From: Vulcanisaeta sp. UBA163
Lineage (GTDB): Archaea; Thermoproteota; Thermoprotei; Thermoproteales; Thermocladiaceae
NCBI GenBank assembly: GCA_002496475.1
Contig: DAJV01000132.1
Span: 255 to 7,506, forward strand
Reading direction: 5' to 3'
DNA: 7,252 bases
Shown: piece after piece, positions 1-5,481 of the stretch
Layout: every line of letters starts with the position of its first letter
Numbering within the stretch: the first letter of the stretch is position 1
Translations under genes and position numbers: made by a program
The notes under the pieces: model-generated
Seen by the model: the letters and a program-made list of their open reading frames with translations, nothing else
The model's database searches: none
What the model was told of the DNA's origin: nothing

Positions 1-405
1 CTCAAGGTAATAATCAACGAGTGAGTTGCACTCAAGGCTGAACCTCTCATAACCAACCTTCTCAATGTCCTTCTTAGTCCTTAAGCCAAGCTTCTTCTCA
101 ACCTCAATCTCCACGGGCAGGCCCTGCTCATCCCAACCACCCTGAGCCCAAACCCTATAGCCGAGGAGCCTATGGTACCTGAGGACAACATCCTTATACG
201 TCCTACCCCTAATATGGCCAACATGTGGAAAACCATTAGTTGTTGGCGGACCCTCGAGAAAAGTGAACCACCCACTCGCATTCCCAGGCCCCTCATGCCA
301 CTTACCCTCAATGTTAGCCTCACGCCAATACTGCCTAATCAACTCCTCAATCCTCTTCACGTCAAACTGGGTCTCCAGGGTAAAACGTGAATCAATAACG
401 GACAC
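1..405 (-). CDS. ileS: Isoleucyl-tRNA synthetase, N-terminal part (cut by window edge)
   Basis: Class Ia aminoacyl-tRNA synthetase that charges tRNA-Ile with isoleucine in the cytoplasm. Only the first 135 codons are present; the gene runs off the left edge. The segment FLEGPPTTNGFPHVGHIRGR (residues about 49-68) holds the class I signature as HVGH (61-64), preceded by the IleRS-type PPTTNG stretch. GWDEQGLPVEIEVEKKLG (90-107) is the conserved IleRS block after the signature; most relatives I recall have a His where Gln94 lies. I chose the GTG at 403-405: an in-frame TAA lies only nine codons upstream, no ATG lies between, and a TATA box at 427-434 is centred about 26 nt upstream, predicting transcription to start on this GTG (leaderless). 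The ATG about 9 nt upstream is in another frame. The upstream neighbour on the same strand ends 46 bp away, but the separate TATA box argues for independent transcription. ValRS or LeuRS are less likely given the PPTTNG/HVGH context. Confidence 0.94.
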   Translation of the reverse strand, partial: MSVIDSRFTLETQFDVKRIEELIRQYWREANIEGKWHEGPGNASGWFTFLEGPPTTNGFPHVGHIRGRTYKDVVLRYHRLLGYRVWAQGGWDEQGLPVEIEVEKKLGLRTKKDIEKVGYERFSLECNSLVDYYLE

Positions 406-426
406 CCAATCATAGGATTTATTGAG

Positions 427-434
427 TATTTAAA
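427..434 (-). promoter_or_regulatory. TATA box of ileS
   Basis: The minus strand reads TTTAAATA, centred about 26 nt upstream of the GTG start of ileS. This fits archaeal box A spacing for a leaderless transcript. It lies in the 46-bp gap between the orphan gene and ileS. Confidence 0.6.
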
Positions 435-451
435 AATTTCACGCAACGGCG

Positions 452-1045
452 TTACTGCGGGGCACTACTATAGGCCTTGATTAATTCATCAACGAAATTA
501 CCCGCCAAAACCATGAAGGCATTAAGTGGCGTACCAACACCCTCAATCAGTAGGTGAATTAGTACTTCGGCGTAAAACACTGCGGTTAAGGTAGAAAGCT
601 TGCCCAGTGTAATTATTACCTGGTCCTCAAGCCTTTTATCCCTCTCAATTCTCGAAGTCGCCAGTGAAACTAATTGTATTGGTAGGGCTATTAATGCAGC
701 CACACCAACATTAGCGTTGAATAGCTTCAAGGCATAAATTCCCATTTTGATCCAATACCCGTCTTTATCGATATATGTTATGAGATCACGCCAATACCCC
801 CTAATCAATTCCATGCATTCACCTCCCTTAAAGAAATCAATGTTTGTAGTTGACATTATCGTGCAGTAGGTCTCCGTTAATTCATCGCCAATACTCAACA
901 GGTAATCCCTATAATCGCTAAGGAGCTTTACATCCAATAAACCTAACCTAAAAGCACTTGGTATTTGAGTAAGTACGTGTTCCACAAAAACCATGTAATT
1001 ACCCCTCCTTACCTCATCCATATATAATACCTGTTCATACGCCAT
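452..1045 (-). CDS. Orphan protein, 197 residues, unknown function
   Basis: I do not recognise a family. The predicted protein is largely helical. Residues about 1-65 are mixed and charged; a Trp/Tyr-rich stretch lies around 80-105 (YWRDL, DGYWIK). Two hydrophobic stretches, about 113-129 (VGVAALIALPIQLVSLA) and 148-181, could be buried helices or weak membrane segments; both are short or interrupted, so I do not call it a membrane protein. Cysteines occur only at 61 and 77, with no metal motif. No signal peptide is evident. The ATG at 1043-1045 is chosen because a TATA box at 1069-1076 predicts transcription to begin at about 1046, making the mRNA leaderless. A second ATG at 1050 is out of frame and soon meets a stop. 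The gene sits between surE and ileS on the same strand with 43- and 46-bp gaps, each holding a promoter, so its position says little about function. It is probably real: the frame is long, the promoter fits, and there is no better frame. Confidence 0.72.
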   Translation of the reverse strand: MAYEQVLYMDEVRRGNYMVFVEHVLTQIPSAFRLGLLDVKLLSDYRDYLLSIGDELTETYCTIMSTTNIDFFKGGECMELIRGYWRDLITYIDKDGYWIKMGIYALKLFNANVGVAALIALPIQLVSLATSRIERDKRLEDQVIITLGKLSTLTAVFYAEVLIHLLIEGVGTPLNAFMVLAGNFVDELIKAYSSAPQ

Positions 1046-1068
1046 GCCATGCCGACCCAGTGCACGTT

Positions 1069-1076
1069 GTATTTAA
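1069..1076 (-). promoter_or_regulatory. TATA box of the 197-residue orphan gene
   Basis: The minus strand reads TTAAATAC, centred about 27 nt upstream of the ATG at 1045, so the transcript should start on or next to the start codon. It lies between this gene and the end of surE. Confidence 0.6.
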
Positions 1077-1088
1077 GCTCTATTTCCC

Positions 1089-1907
1089 TTAACTCCGGAA
1101 ACGTAATAACACCGTATTTAACACATTAACCAGCCTATTAAGGCTGTCTACATCAACCTCCTGCCGTGGGCCTATGGCATTCATGTCCAGGGTCAACGGC
1201 GTAAGCGCAATATTGCCCTCCTGGTGTATTACGTAAGTGTCCGTATTCTCCTCAGGCTCAAGTAGCGATCCAAATAACCAGTAATACTTACCCCCACGTG
1301 GGTCAGTCCTCACGTCAATCTTTTCAGAGAACTTGAGCTTCGAAGCCCTAACAAGCTTAACCCTAATACCCCTACCCATGATCCTCGGGAAGTTAATACT
1401 AATCACCTCAACTCCCCTGGGCATCCCATGCTTAAGTACGAACATTGCCGACTCCCTAACAACAGCCCTAAGCATAGACTCAAGTTCCTCACTGCCCTCA
1501 AGCTCATCGCTACTCTCGACATCCACTGAGTAGGCAATGGCTGGAATACCAAGCAGTGCGGCTTGAAAGGCAGCACCAAGAGTTCCTGATGATAAGATGA
1601 CCTGCATTGAGGTGTTATCACCAATATTAATCCCAGAGAGAACTAGGTCCACGTTTCCCGTTATCTCCAATGCCGCCAAGTAAATGGTATCAGACGGCGT
1701 TCCTGAGGTCGCGTATACCTTGAAGCCGCATAGGTCCATTACCGAAACCCTCAGGGGCTTGTGCAGGGTTATGCCGAGGCCAGAGGCTGACTTAGGCGTT
1801 TCGGGCGCGACGACGTATACCTCGCCTAGGTCCTTCACGTATTCATAAAGCATCCTAAGCCCTGGGCTGTATATACCGTCATCGTTTGTTACGAGTATCT
1901 TAACCAC
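1089..1907 (-). CDS. surE: 5'/3'-nucleotidase SurE
   Basis: Metal-dependent phosphatase of the SurE family, which removes phosphate from 5'- and 3'-nucleoside monophosphates and, in some members, from short polyphosphate; cytosolic. At 272 residues it has the family's usual length. The N-terminal motif LVTNDDGIYSPGL (5-17) supplies the acidic metal ligands Asp9 and Asp10. Ser40 and Ser42 (APETPKSASG) and Asn94 (SGINIGDN, 91-98) complete the site seen in characterised SurE proteins. TDPRGGKYYW (201-210) and PLTLDMNA (237-244) are further family blocks. An acidic, low-complexity loop (about 131-145, ESSDELEGSEELESM) follows the Rossmann-like core. The start is the GTG at 1905-1907, which places the NDDG motif at the normal distance from the N terminus. 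A TATA box at 1928-1935, with a CGAAA element upstream of it on this strand, lies about 25 nt away, again implying a leaderless mRNA. csl4 diverges from the same intergenic region. Confidence 0.95.
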   Translation of the reverse strand: MVKILVTNDDGIYSPGLRMLYEYVKDLGEVYVVAPETPKSASGLGITLHKPLRVSVMDLCGFKVYATSGTPSDTIYLAALEITGNVDLVLSGINIGDNTSMQVILSSGTLGAAFQAALLGIPAIAYSVDVESSDELEGSEELESMLRAVVRESAMFVLKHGMPRGVEVISINFPRIMGRGIRVKLVRASKLKFSEKIDVRTDPRGGKYYWLFGSLLEPEENTDTYVIHQEGNIALTPLTLDMNAIGPRQEVDVDSLNRLVNVLNTVLLRFRS

Positions 1908-1927
1908 AGGGGCTTGTAGGGTATAGG

Positions 1928-1935
1928 TTTATAAA
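1928..1935. promoter_or_regulatory. Palindromic TATA box between surE and csl4
   Basis: TTTATAAA is its own reverse complement. On the minus strand it is preceded by CGAAACCC, a good match to the archaeal BRE, and lies about 25 nt from the surE GTG. On the plus strand it is the only TATA-like element in the 83-bp gap; transcription from it would begin near 1958, giving csl4 a leader of about 33 nt. The plus-strand BRE is poor, so surE is the better supported target. Confidence 0.6.
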
Positions 1936-1978
1936 GGGTTTCGTGCTCACTAGTCAAGGATCGCAAGAGGACTTGGAT

Positions 1979-1983
1979 GGTGG
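1979..1983 (+). promoter_or_regulatory. Ribosome binding site of csl4
   Basis: GGTGG ends 7 nt before the csl4 ATG and resembles the archaeal Shine-Dalgarno core GGTGA/GGAGG. It supports the ATG at 1991 and fits a csl4 mRNA that, unlike most in this window, has a leader. Confidence 0.45.
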
Positions 1984-1990
1984 ATAGGCC

Positions 1991-2557
1991 ATGAGTAAGG
2001 AGGTTGTTGTTCCAGGAGATGTTGTTGGTGTTGCTGAGGAGTACCTGCCTGGGGAGAATGTTGAGGTTGGTAATGATGGCAAGTTGAGAGCCCAGGTGAT
2101 AGGGGTTATTGTTAAGGATGATAGGGAACATGTGGTCAGTGTTAAGCCTCTAAAAAGTGGTAATCTATTGAAGATAAATGATGTTGTTTATGGTAAGGTC
2201 ATTGCAATACCTAATGACAGGGTGGTCATTGTGAGGATTATTGGCGTTGACAACAACGGCAGTAAGGCTGTAATAAAGGACGACATAACGGGCATTATAC
2301 CACCGTCTCAATTATTCAATGGTAAGTCAAACAGCGCCAGCGAGATCCTAGGTATTGGTGATATGATTAGGGCTAGGGTTGTTTCGAAGGATCCGCCCTA
2401 CACATTAACCCTGAGGGATGCACAACTTGGTGTTGTACATGCCAAGTGCCCAAGGTGTGGCCATACACTGAGGTGGAAGAGTCATGGTCTACTTCAATGC
2501 CCTAACTGTGGTGCTGTGGTTAGGCGTAAGGTCAGTCTTGCTGAGTATTGGGCCTGA
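1991..2557 (+). CDS. csl4: Archaeal exosome RNA-binding subunit Csl4
   Basis: Cap subunit of the archaeal RNA exosome, which sits on the Rrp41/Rrp42 ring and recruits RNA for 3'-to-5' decay or tailing; cytoplasmic. At 188 residues it has normal length. The domains are in the expected order. The N-terminal domain (about 4-55) begins VVVPGDVVGVAEEYLPGE, a typical Csl4 opening. An S1-type OB fold (about 62-146) includes INDVVYGKVIAI and GDMIRARVVS. The C-terminal zinc ribbon (about 150-180) has paired cysteines C153-P-R-C156 and C170-P-N-C173. The zinc ribbon separates Csl4 from Rrp4, which has a KH domain instead. The ATG is supported by the family N terminus and by a GGTGG ribosome binding site 7 nt upstream. 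No other exosome gene is in the window. A C/D box sRNA on the opposite strand ends within a few bases of the stop codon. Confidence 0.94.
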   Translation: MSKEVVVPGDVVGVAEEYLPGENVEVGNDGKLRAQVIGVIVKDDREHVVSVKPLKSGNLLKINDVVYGKVIAIPNDRVVIVRIIGVDNNGSKAVIKDDITGIIPPSQLFNGKSNSASEILGIGDMIRARVVSKDPPYTLTLRDAQLGVVHAKCPRCGHTLRWKSHGLLQCPNCGAVVRRKVSLAEYWA

Positions 2558-2613
2558 GGTCAGTTGTAATACCATTCCTCATTACGTCAGGGTCGAGGTG
2601 GTCATCACCAATA
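2556..2613 (-). ncRNA. C/D box sRNA (2'-O-methylation guide), minus strand
   Basis: Reading the minus strand, all four boxes occur in order. C box is GTGATGA (2608-2602, perfect RTGATGA); an 11-nt guide CCACCTCGACC follows; D' box is CTGA (2590-2587). After a 1-nt spacer, C' box is GTAATGA (2585-2579, one mismatch), then a 15-nt guide GGAATGGTATTACAA and D box CTGA (2563-2560). Such RNAs assemble with L7Ae, Nop5 and fibrillarin and direct 2'-O-methylation of the target base paired to the fifth guide base upstream of D or D'. The ends are inferred from box positions; the terminal stem is weak (GG/CC at most). A promoter fits well: GGGAAG then TTTTTAATAC at 2640-2631 predicts a start near 2611, just before box C. 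The 3' end abuts or overlaps, in antisense, the csl4 stop codon. No protein frame competes here. Confidence 0.75.
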
Positions 2614-2631
2614 AGTACATGCCTAGGTAGG

Positions 2632-2640
2632 TATTAAAAA
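2632..2640. promoter_or_regulatory. A/T-rich promoter element between two divergent C/D sRNAs
   Basis: On the minus strand GGGAAG followed by TTTTTAATA is a convincing BRE plus TATA box, placing the start at about 2611, 3 nt before box C of the minus-strand sRNA. On the plus strand TATTAAAA would start transcription at roughly 2657-2661, at or a few bases past the expected 5' end of the plus-strand sRNA (about 2655). That fit is tighter than ideal, and no good plus-strand BRE is seen. Confidence 0.5.
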
Positions 2641-2654
2641 CTTCCCAATTGTCA

Positions 2655-2715
2655 ATAACTCGATGAGGAGGACTGGTATTTCTGAATGATGACGATTGGC
2701 ACCAGAGCTGATTAT
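2655..2715 (+). ncRNA. C/D box sRNA (2'-O-methylation guide), plus strand
   Basis: All four boxes are present in order. C box is TCGATGA (2660-2666; the essential GATGA is intact, the first two bases deviate), followed by a 15-nt guide GGAGGACTGGTATTT and D' box CTGA (2682-2685). C' box ATGATGA (2686-2692, perfect) follows at once, then a 15-nt guide CGATTGGCACCAGAG and D box CTGA (2708-2711). ATAA (2655-2658) and TTAT (2712-2715) can pair as a terminal stem, which sets the ends given here. The two guides are equal in length, as expected for a symmetric dual-guide RNP. Zero spacing between D' and C' is unusual. By the D+5 rule the D guide would mark the G in CTCTGGTGCC, target unknown. It lies between csl4 and the B3/4 gene. 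The promoter is less certain than for its minus-strand partner; processing from csl4 read-through is possible. Confidence 0.72.
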
Positions 2716-2734
2716 CCCCCCACGAACCAAAGAA

Positions 2735-2742
2735 TTTAATAC
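2735..2742 (+). promoter_or_regulatory. TATA box of the B3/4-domain gene
   Basis: TTTAATAC is preceded by CAAAGAA, a BRE-like purine run, and centred about 27 nt upstream of the ATG at 2766. It predicts a leaderless mRNA and decides between this ATG and the upstream in-frame TTG at 2754. Confidence 0.6.
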
Positions 2743-2765
2743 TATATAGTGAATTGAGGCGTTGC

Positions 2766-3470
2766 ATGAGGTTCTCAATACACAATGGGCTTAGGGGAAG
2801 GATATTTGTTGGTGTGGGCGCTGTTCTTGGTATAAATAATAATGATTACCCGGGTGAATTAACCACGGTTATTAACAGTGTAGTTCAGGAGGTTAAGTCC
2901 AGGTTCGCACTTGATAGGCTTAAGGATGAACCAGTGATTAGGCTGTACAGGGACTTCTACTGGCATGAGCTTGGTATTGACCCAACGAAACAGAGGCCGG
3001 CCCAGGAGGCACTGCTCAGGAGGATTCTCAGAGGTGAGGATTTACCCAGGATCAACCCCGTGACCGACATAGGGAACGCCGCAAGTATTAAGTACCTGGT
3101 CCCAATTGGCCTGTATGACATTGATAGTTTCAACAGCAGGGATTTAGTCATAAGGTATGCAAGGGATGGAGAATCATTCAACCCAATTGGATCCCAGCAG
3201 AGAACCCTGGGTAGTAATCAAATAGTGCTTTCAACAATTGACGGCTTAATACTCCACGTATATCCCTACAGGGATTCCGAATTAACGAGAATAAGGAGTG
3301 AAACAAGGAATGTGCTAATAGTCACCGCCGGCGTGCCTGGCGTTAATGAGGAGGACCTCATTGACCCCGTGCAATTCATAATTGACCTGGCAACAAAGTA
3401 CCTGGGTGGTAGGATTGGCGCTAAACCCGTCCTCGTTAAGGATGAGGCTAGTATTAATATTGTAAATTAG
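2766..3470 (+). CDS. Stand-alone B3/B4-domain protein (PheRS beta-like)
   Basis: This 234-residue protein consists of one B3/4 domain, the fold that forms the editing module of phenylalanyl-tRNA synthetase beta; the free-standing family is COG3382. The core block is clear: IRLYRDFYWHELGIDPTKQR (58-77), PAQEALLRRILRGEDLPRIN (78-97) and then PVTDIGNAASIKYLVPIGLYDID (98-120). In PheRS this domain hydrolyses mischarged Tyr-tRNA-Phe; for stand-alone versions the substrate is not established to my knowledge, so trans-editing of a mischarged tRNA is an inference only. The rest of PheRS is absent, so this is not a truncated pheT. I start it at the ATG (2766) rather than the in-frame TTG (2754), because the TATA box at 2735-2742 puts transcription start at about 2765. 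It is preceded by the two sRNAs and followed, after a 43-bp A/T-rich gap, by a flavin-binding protein gene with its own TATA box. Confidence 0.88.
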   Translation: MRFSIHNGLRGRIFVGVGAVLGINNNDYPGELTTVINSVVQEVKSRFALDRLKDEPVIRLYRDFYWHELGIDPTKQRPAQEALLRRILRGEDLPRINPVTDIGNAASIKYLVPIGLYDIDSFNSRDLVIRYARDGESFNPIGSQQRTLGSNQIVLSTIDGLILHVYPYRDSELTRIRSETRNVLIVTAGVPGVNEEDLIDPVQFIIDLATKYLGGRIGAKPVLVKDEASINIVN

Positions 3471-3486
3471 GTATTAATAATATTAG

Positions 3487-3494
3487 TTATTAAT
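3487..3494 (+). promoter_or_regulatory. Likely TATA box of the PPOX gene
   Basis: TTATTAAT is centred about 23 nt upstream of the GTG at 3514. The surrounding 43-bp gap is very A/T-rich, so the exact element is less certain than elsewhere, and read-through from the B3/4 gene is possible. Confidence 0.4.
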
Positions 3495-3513
3495 TTCCGC
3501 AATAGGGTTAATT

Positions 3514-4146
3514 GTGGGTGAACATAAGGTTAAGGTAACAAGGTACAGTGAAAGGGCGTCCTATGATAGGAATGAATTAATCAGCATACTTAGTAGGAAT
3601 TTCCTGTGCCATGTTGGTTTCATGGATAATAACGAGCCCTATGTAATACCCATGCTTTACGTTAATGATAATGACACTATATACATGCATGGTTCACCGG
3701 AGAGTAGGTTAATTAGGGTGATCGGCAGTGGTTCGCCGGTGGTTATAGCGATAACGGAAATCCACGGTATAGTACTTTCAAGCAACCTATGTGGTAACTC
3801 CATAAATTACACATCGGCCATAGTATATGGCAAGGGCTCATTTGTAGATGACCCTGGAGAGAAACTACACGCATTTAGGTTAATGATGAATAGGTTAGTT
3901 CCAGGTAGGTTAGGGGATGTGGATTTACCTACAACGGATGAATTGAATTCTGTGGCCATGGTTAGAGTCAAGATCGAGGACTTCTCAATAAAGAGGAGGA
4001 GTGGGGGGCCTACCGTGACTCGTAATAAGCATTGGGAGGGCGTGATACCAATATTAATGGTTTACGGCGATCCAATAACAACAAATAACAAGCCAATACC
4101 GAAGTATATAATGGATTTAATCGCCCTGCGGTGGCGAAAGGACTAG
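3514..4146 (+). CDS. Pyridoxamine 5'-phosphate oxidase-related flavin-binding protein
   Basis: This 210-residue protein of the FMN-binding split-barrel superfamily matches the COG3467/NimA-like group in length and layout. Visible family blocks are LSRNFLCHVGFMDNNEPYVI (26-45, first barrel strands), IYMHGSPESRLIRVI (56-70, with the HGSP-xSR phosphate-contact loop), INYTSAIVYGKGSFVDD (97-113) and the C-terminal SIKRRSGGP (158-166) and WEGVIP (174-179). Members bind FMN, sometimes other flavins or haem, and act as small reductases or oxidases; true PNP oxidase activity is not implied, and the substrate cannot be read from the sequence. It is cytosolic: no signal peptide or membrane segment. The GTG start (3514-3516) is favoured by the TATA position and the lack of a better start. 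The gene is the second of a same-strand pair with the B3/4 protein; a functional link is not evident. Its TAG lies 2 bp from the stop of the convergent cPGS-like gene. Confidence 0.86.
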   Translation: MGEHKVKVTRYSERASYDRNELISILSRNFLCHVGFMDNNEPYVIPMLYVNDNDTIYMHGSPESRLIRVIGSGSPVVIAITEIHGIVLSSNLCGNSINYTSAIVYGKGSFVDDPGEKLHAFRLMMNRLVPGRLGDVDLPTTDELNSVAMVRVKIEDFSIKRRSGGPTVTRNKHWEGVIPILMVYGDPITTNNKPIPKYIMDLIALRWRKD

Positions 4147-4148
4147 GA

Positions 4149-5474
4149 TTACTTAAGCCTCGCATGCTCAAGGAACTCATCAATTAATTGACCAATTGTT
4201 GGACCCTCAAGCACCTTAAGCCTCCACCTGGCCCTAACTATGGGCTTATCGATCTTAACAACCTCCTCAATATGCGCCGGTGTACCCATTATTACTACAT
4301 CCGCAGGCGCCTTCCTAATGGTCTCCTCCAAATCCCTTATCTGCTCCGGCGTGTAGCCGAGGCTTGGTAGCACCGGCCCCATGTGCATGTACTTGGCGTA
4401 GGTCTCCTTTATTATACCCACTGCGTATGGCTTGGGATCAATTATCTCCGCATTGTACTTCCTAGCAGCTATGTAACCTGCCGCGTATGGCAATCCCCCA
4501 TGCGTTACCGTGGGCGCATCCTCAATCACAAGAACCCTCTTGCCAGCAACAGCATTTGGATCATCCAGGTAAACCTCCAGGTCTGCCTGTGTTATTAATG
4601 CTCCTGGATTCACTGCCTTAATGTTACTAATTATCGTCCTAACGTTTTCCGGCGTTGAATCAGAAACCTTGGTTATTATTACCGCATTTGCAAGCCTCGT
4701 ATTCACCTCACCAGGGAAACTACTAATCTCATGCCCCGGCCTCCTGGCGTCAGTAACCGTTATTAAGTAGTCAGTGTAATAGAATGGGAAGTCATTATTA
4801 CCGCCATCCCATAGTATTACGTCCGCCATGGATTCAGCCTCATTAAGTATCATCTCATAATCAACACCCGCGAGTACCGGGACTCCAATCTCAATGTAGT
4901 GTTCATACTCCTCCCTCTCCTCGAAGGTTATCTTCATTAGATCCTCCCTTGTCCTAAATACCTGCACCAGCATTTCGTCAGGGTTCATGTAAATCATTGG
5001 GTGCCTAATGGATGCAACCCTCAAGCCCCTCCTAATTAACTCCAGTGTTACTTCATGTGATACTGTTGACTTACCGGCCCCCGTCCTCGTTGCCACAACA
5101 CCCAGCATTGGCCTTGAGGACTTTATCATGGAATCCCTAGGACCTAGTATCCTAAAACTCGCACCGTTCGCAAGGACTATGCTTATTATCCTGCCAACAT
5201 CATTATAGAGCAGGTCACTATATGCCAGGATAACCTCATCAGCCCCAAGATCCCTTATTAAACGACTCAAGTCCTCCAGGTTCCTAAGTCCAATTAATGG
5301 TACGCCACCTGGTTGGTAAAGATCCCCTGAACCCTTTATGTAACGCTTACCACCAATACCTGGTATCTGGACCTGGGCTACAGCAACAACCCTATACTCT
5401 GGGTTATGCCTGAAGTACATGTTGAATACGTGCAGGTCTCGACCACCCGCGCCCAGTATTATTACCCTCCGCAA
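4149..5474 (-). CDS. P-loop protein, COG2403 / cyclic 2,3-diphosphoglycerate synthetase-like
   Basis: This 441-residue protein matches the full length of the COG2403 family, variously annotated as predicted GTPase or cyclic 2,3-diphosphoglycerate synthetase. The latter uses ATP to close the ring of 2,3-DPG, a thermoprotectant in some archaea. The N-terminal Rossmann-like domain opens VIILGAGGRDLHVFNMYFR (4-22). A P-loop domain follows with ATRTGAGKST (128-137; Lys135 and Ser136 at the phosphate site, but Thr129 where Walker A usually has Gly/Ala). Further blocks are SIRHPMIYMNPDEM (155-168), EEREEYEHYIE (185-195), GVDYE (203-207), the invariant-looking ILWDGGNNDFPF (220-231), RRPGHE (244-249), ITKVSD (267-272), DAPTVTHGGLPYAAG (319-333) and DPKPYAVG (346-353). 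The start is the TTG at 5472-5474, which gives the family N terminus and has GGTGA 7 nt upstream; no in-frame ATG lies upstream. It is cytosolic and has its own promoter. Family membership is firm; whether it makes cDPG here is not. Confidence 0.84.
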   Translation of the reverse strand: MRRVIILGAGGRDLHVFNMYFRHNPEYRVVAVAQVQIPGIGGKRYIKGSGDLYQPGGVPLIGLRNLEDLSRLIRDLGADEVILAYSDLLYNDVGRIISIVLANGASFRILGPRDSMIKSSRPMLGVVATRTGAGKSTVSHEVTLELIRRGLRVASIRHPMIYMNPDEMLVQVFRTREDLMKITFEEREEYEHYIEIGVPVLAGVDYEMILNEAESMADVILWDGGNNDFPFYYTDYLITVTDARRPGHEISSFPGEVNTRLANAVIITKVSDSTPENVRTIISNIKAVNPGALITQADLEVYLDDPNAVAGKRVLVIEDAPTVTHGGLPYAAGYIAARKYNAEIIDPKPYAVGIIKETYAKYMHMGPVLPSLGYTPEQIRDLEETIRKAPADVVIMGTPAHIEEVVKIDKPIVRARWRLKVLEGPTIGQLIDEFLEHARLK

Positions 5475-5481
5475 TGACCGG

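Noticed and set aside
172..390. 72-codon plus-strand frame and an 80-codon minus-strand frame over the ileS part
   Set aside because: Both are out-of-frame shadows; the IleRS frame with HVGH and GWDEQG explains this stretch.
1588..1593. TGATGA as a possible C box on the plus strand
   Set aside because: It lies inside surE and no CTGA follows at guide distance, so no C/D sRNA is supported.
1..1907. surE, orphan gene and ileS as one operon
   Set aside because: They share a strand and have short gaps, but each gap holds a well placed TATA box.
2754..2765. TTG start four codons upstream for the B3/4 protein
   Set aside because: The TATA box predicts transcription to start at about 2765, so the TTG would not be in the mRNA.
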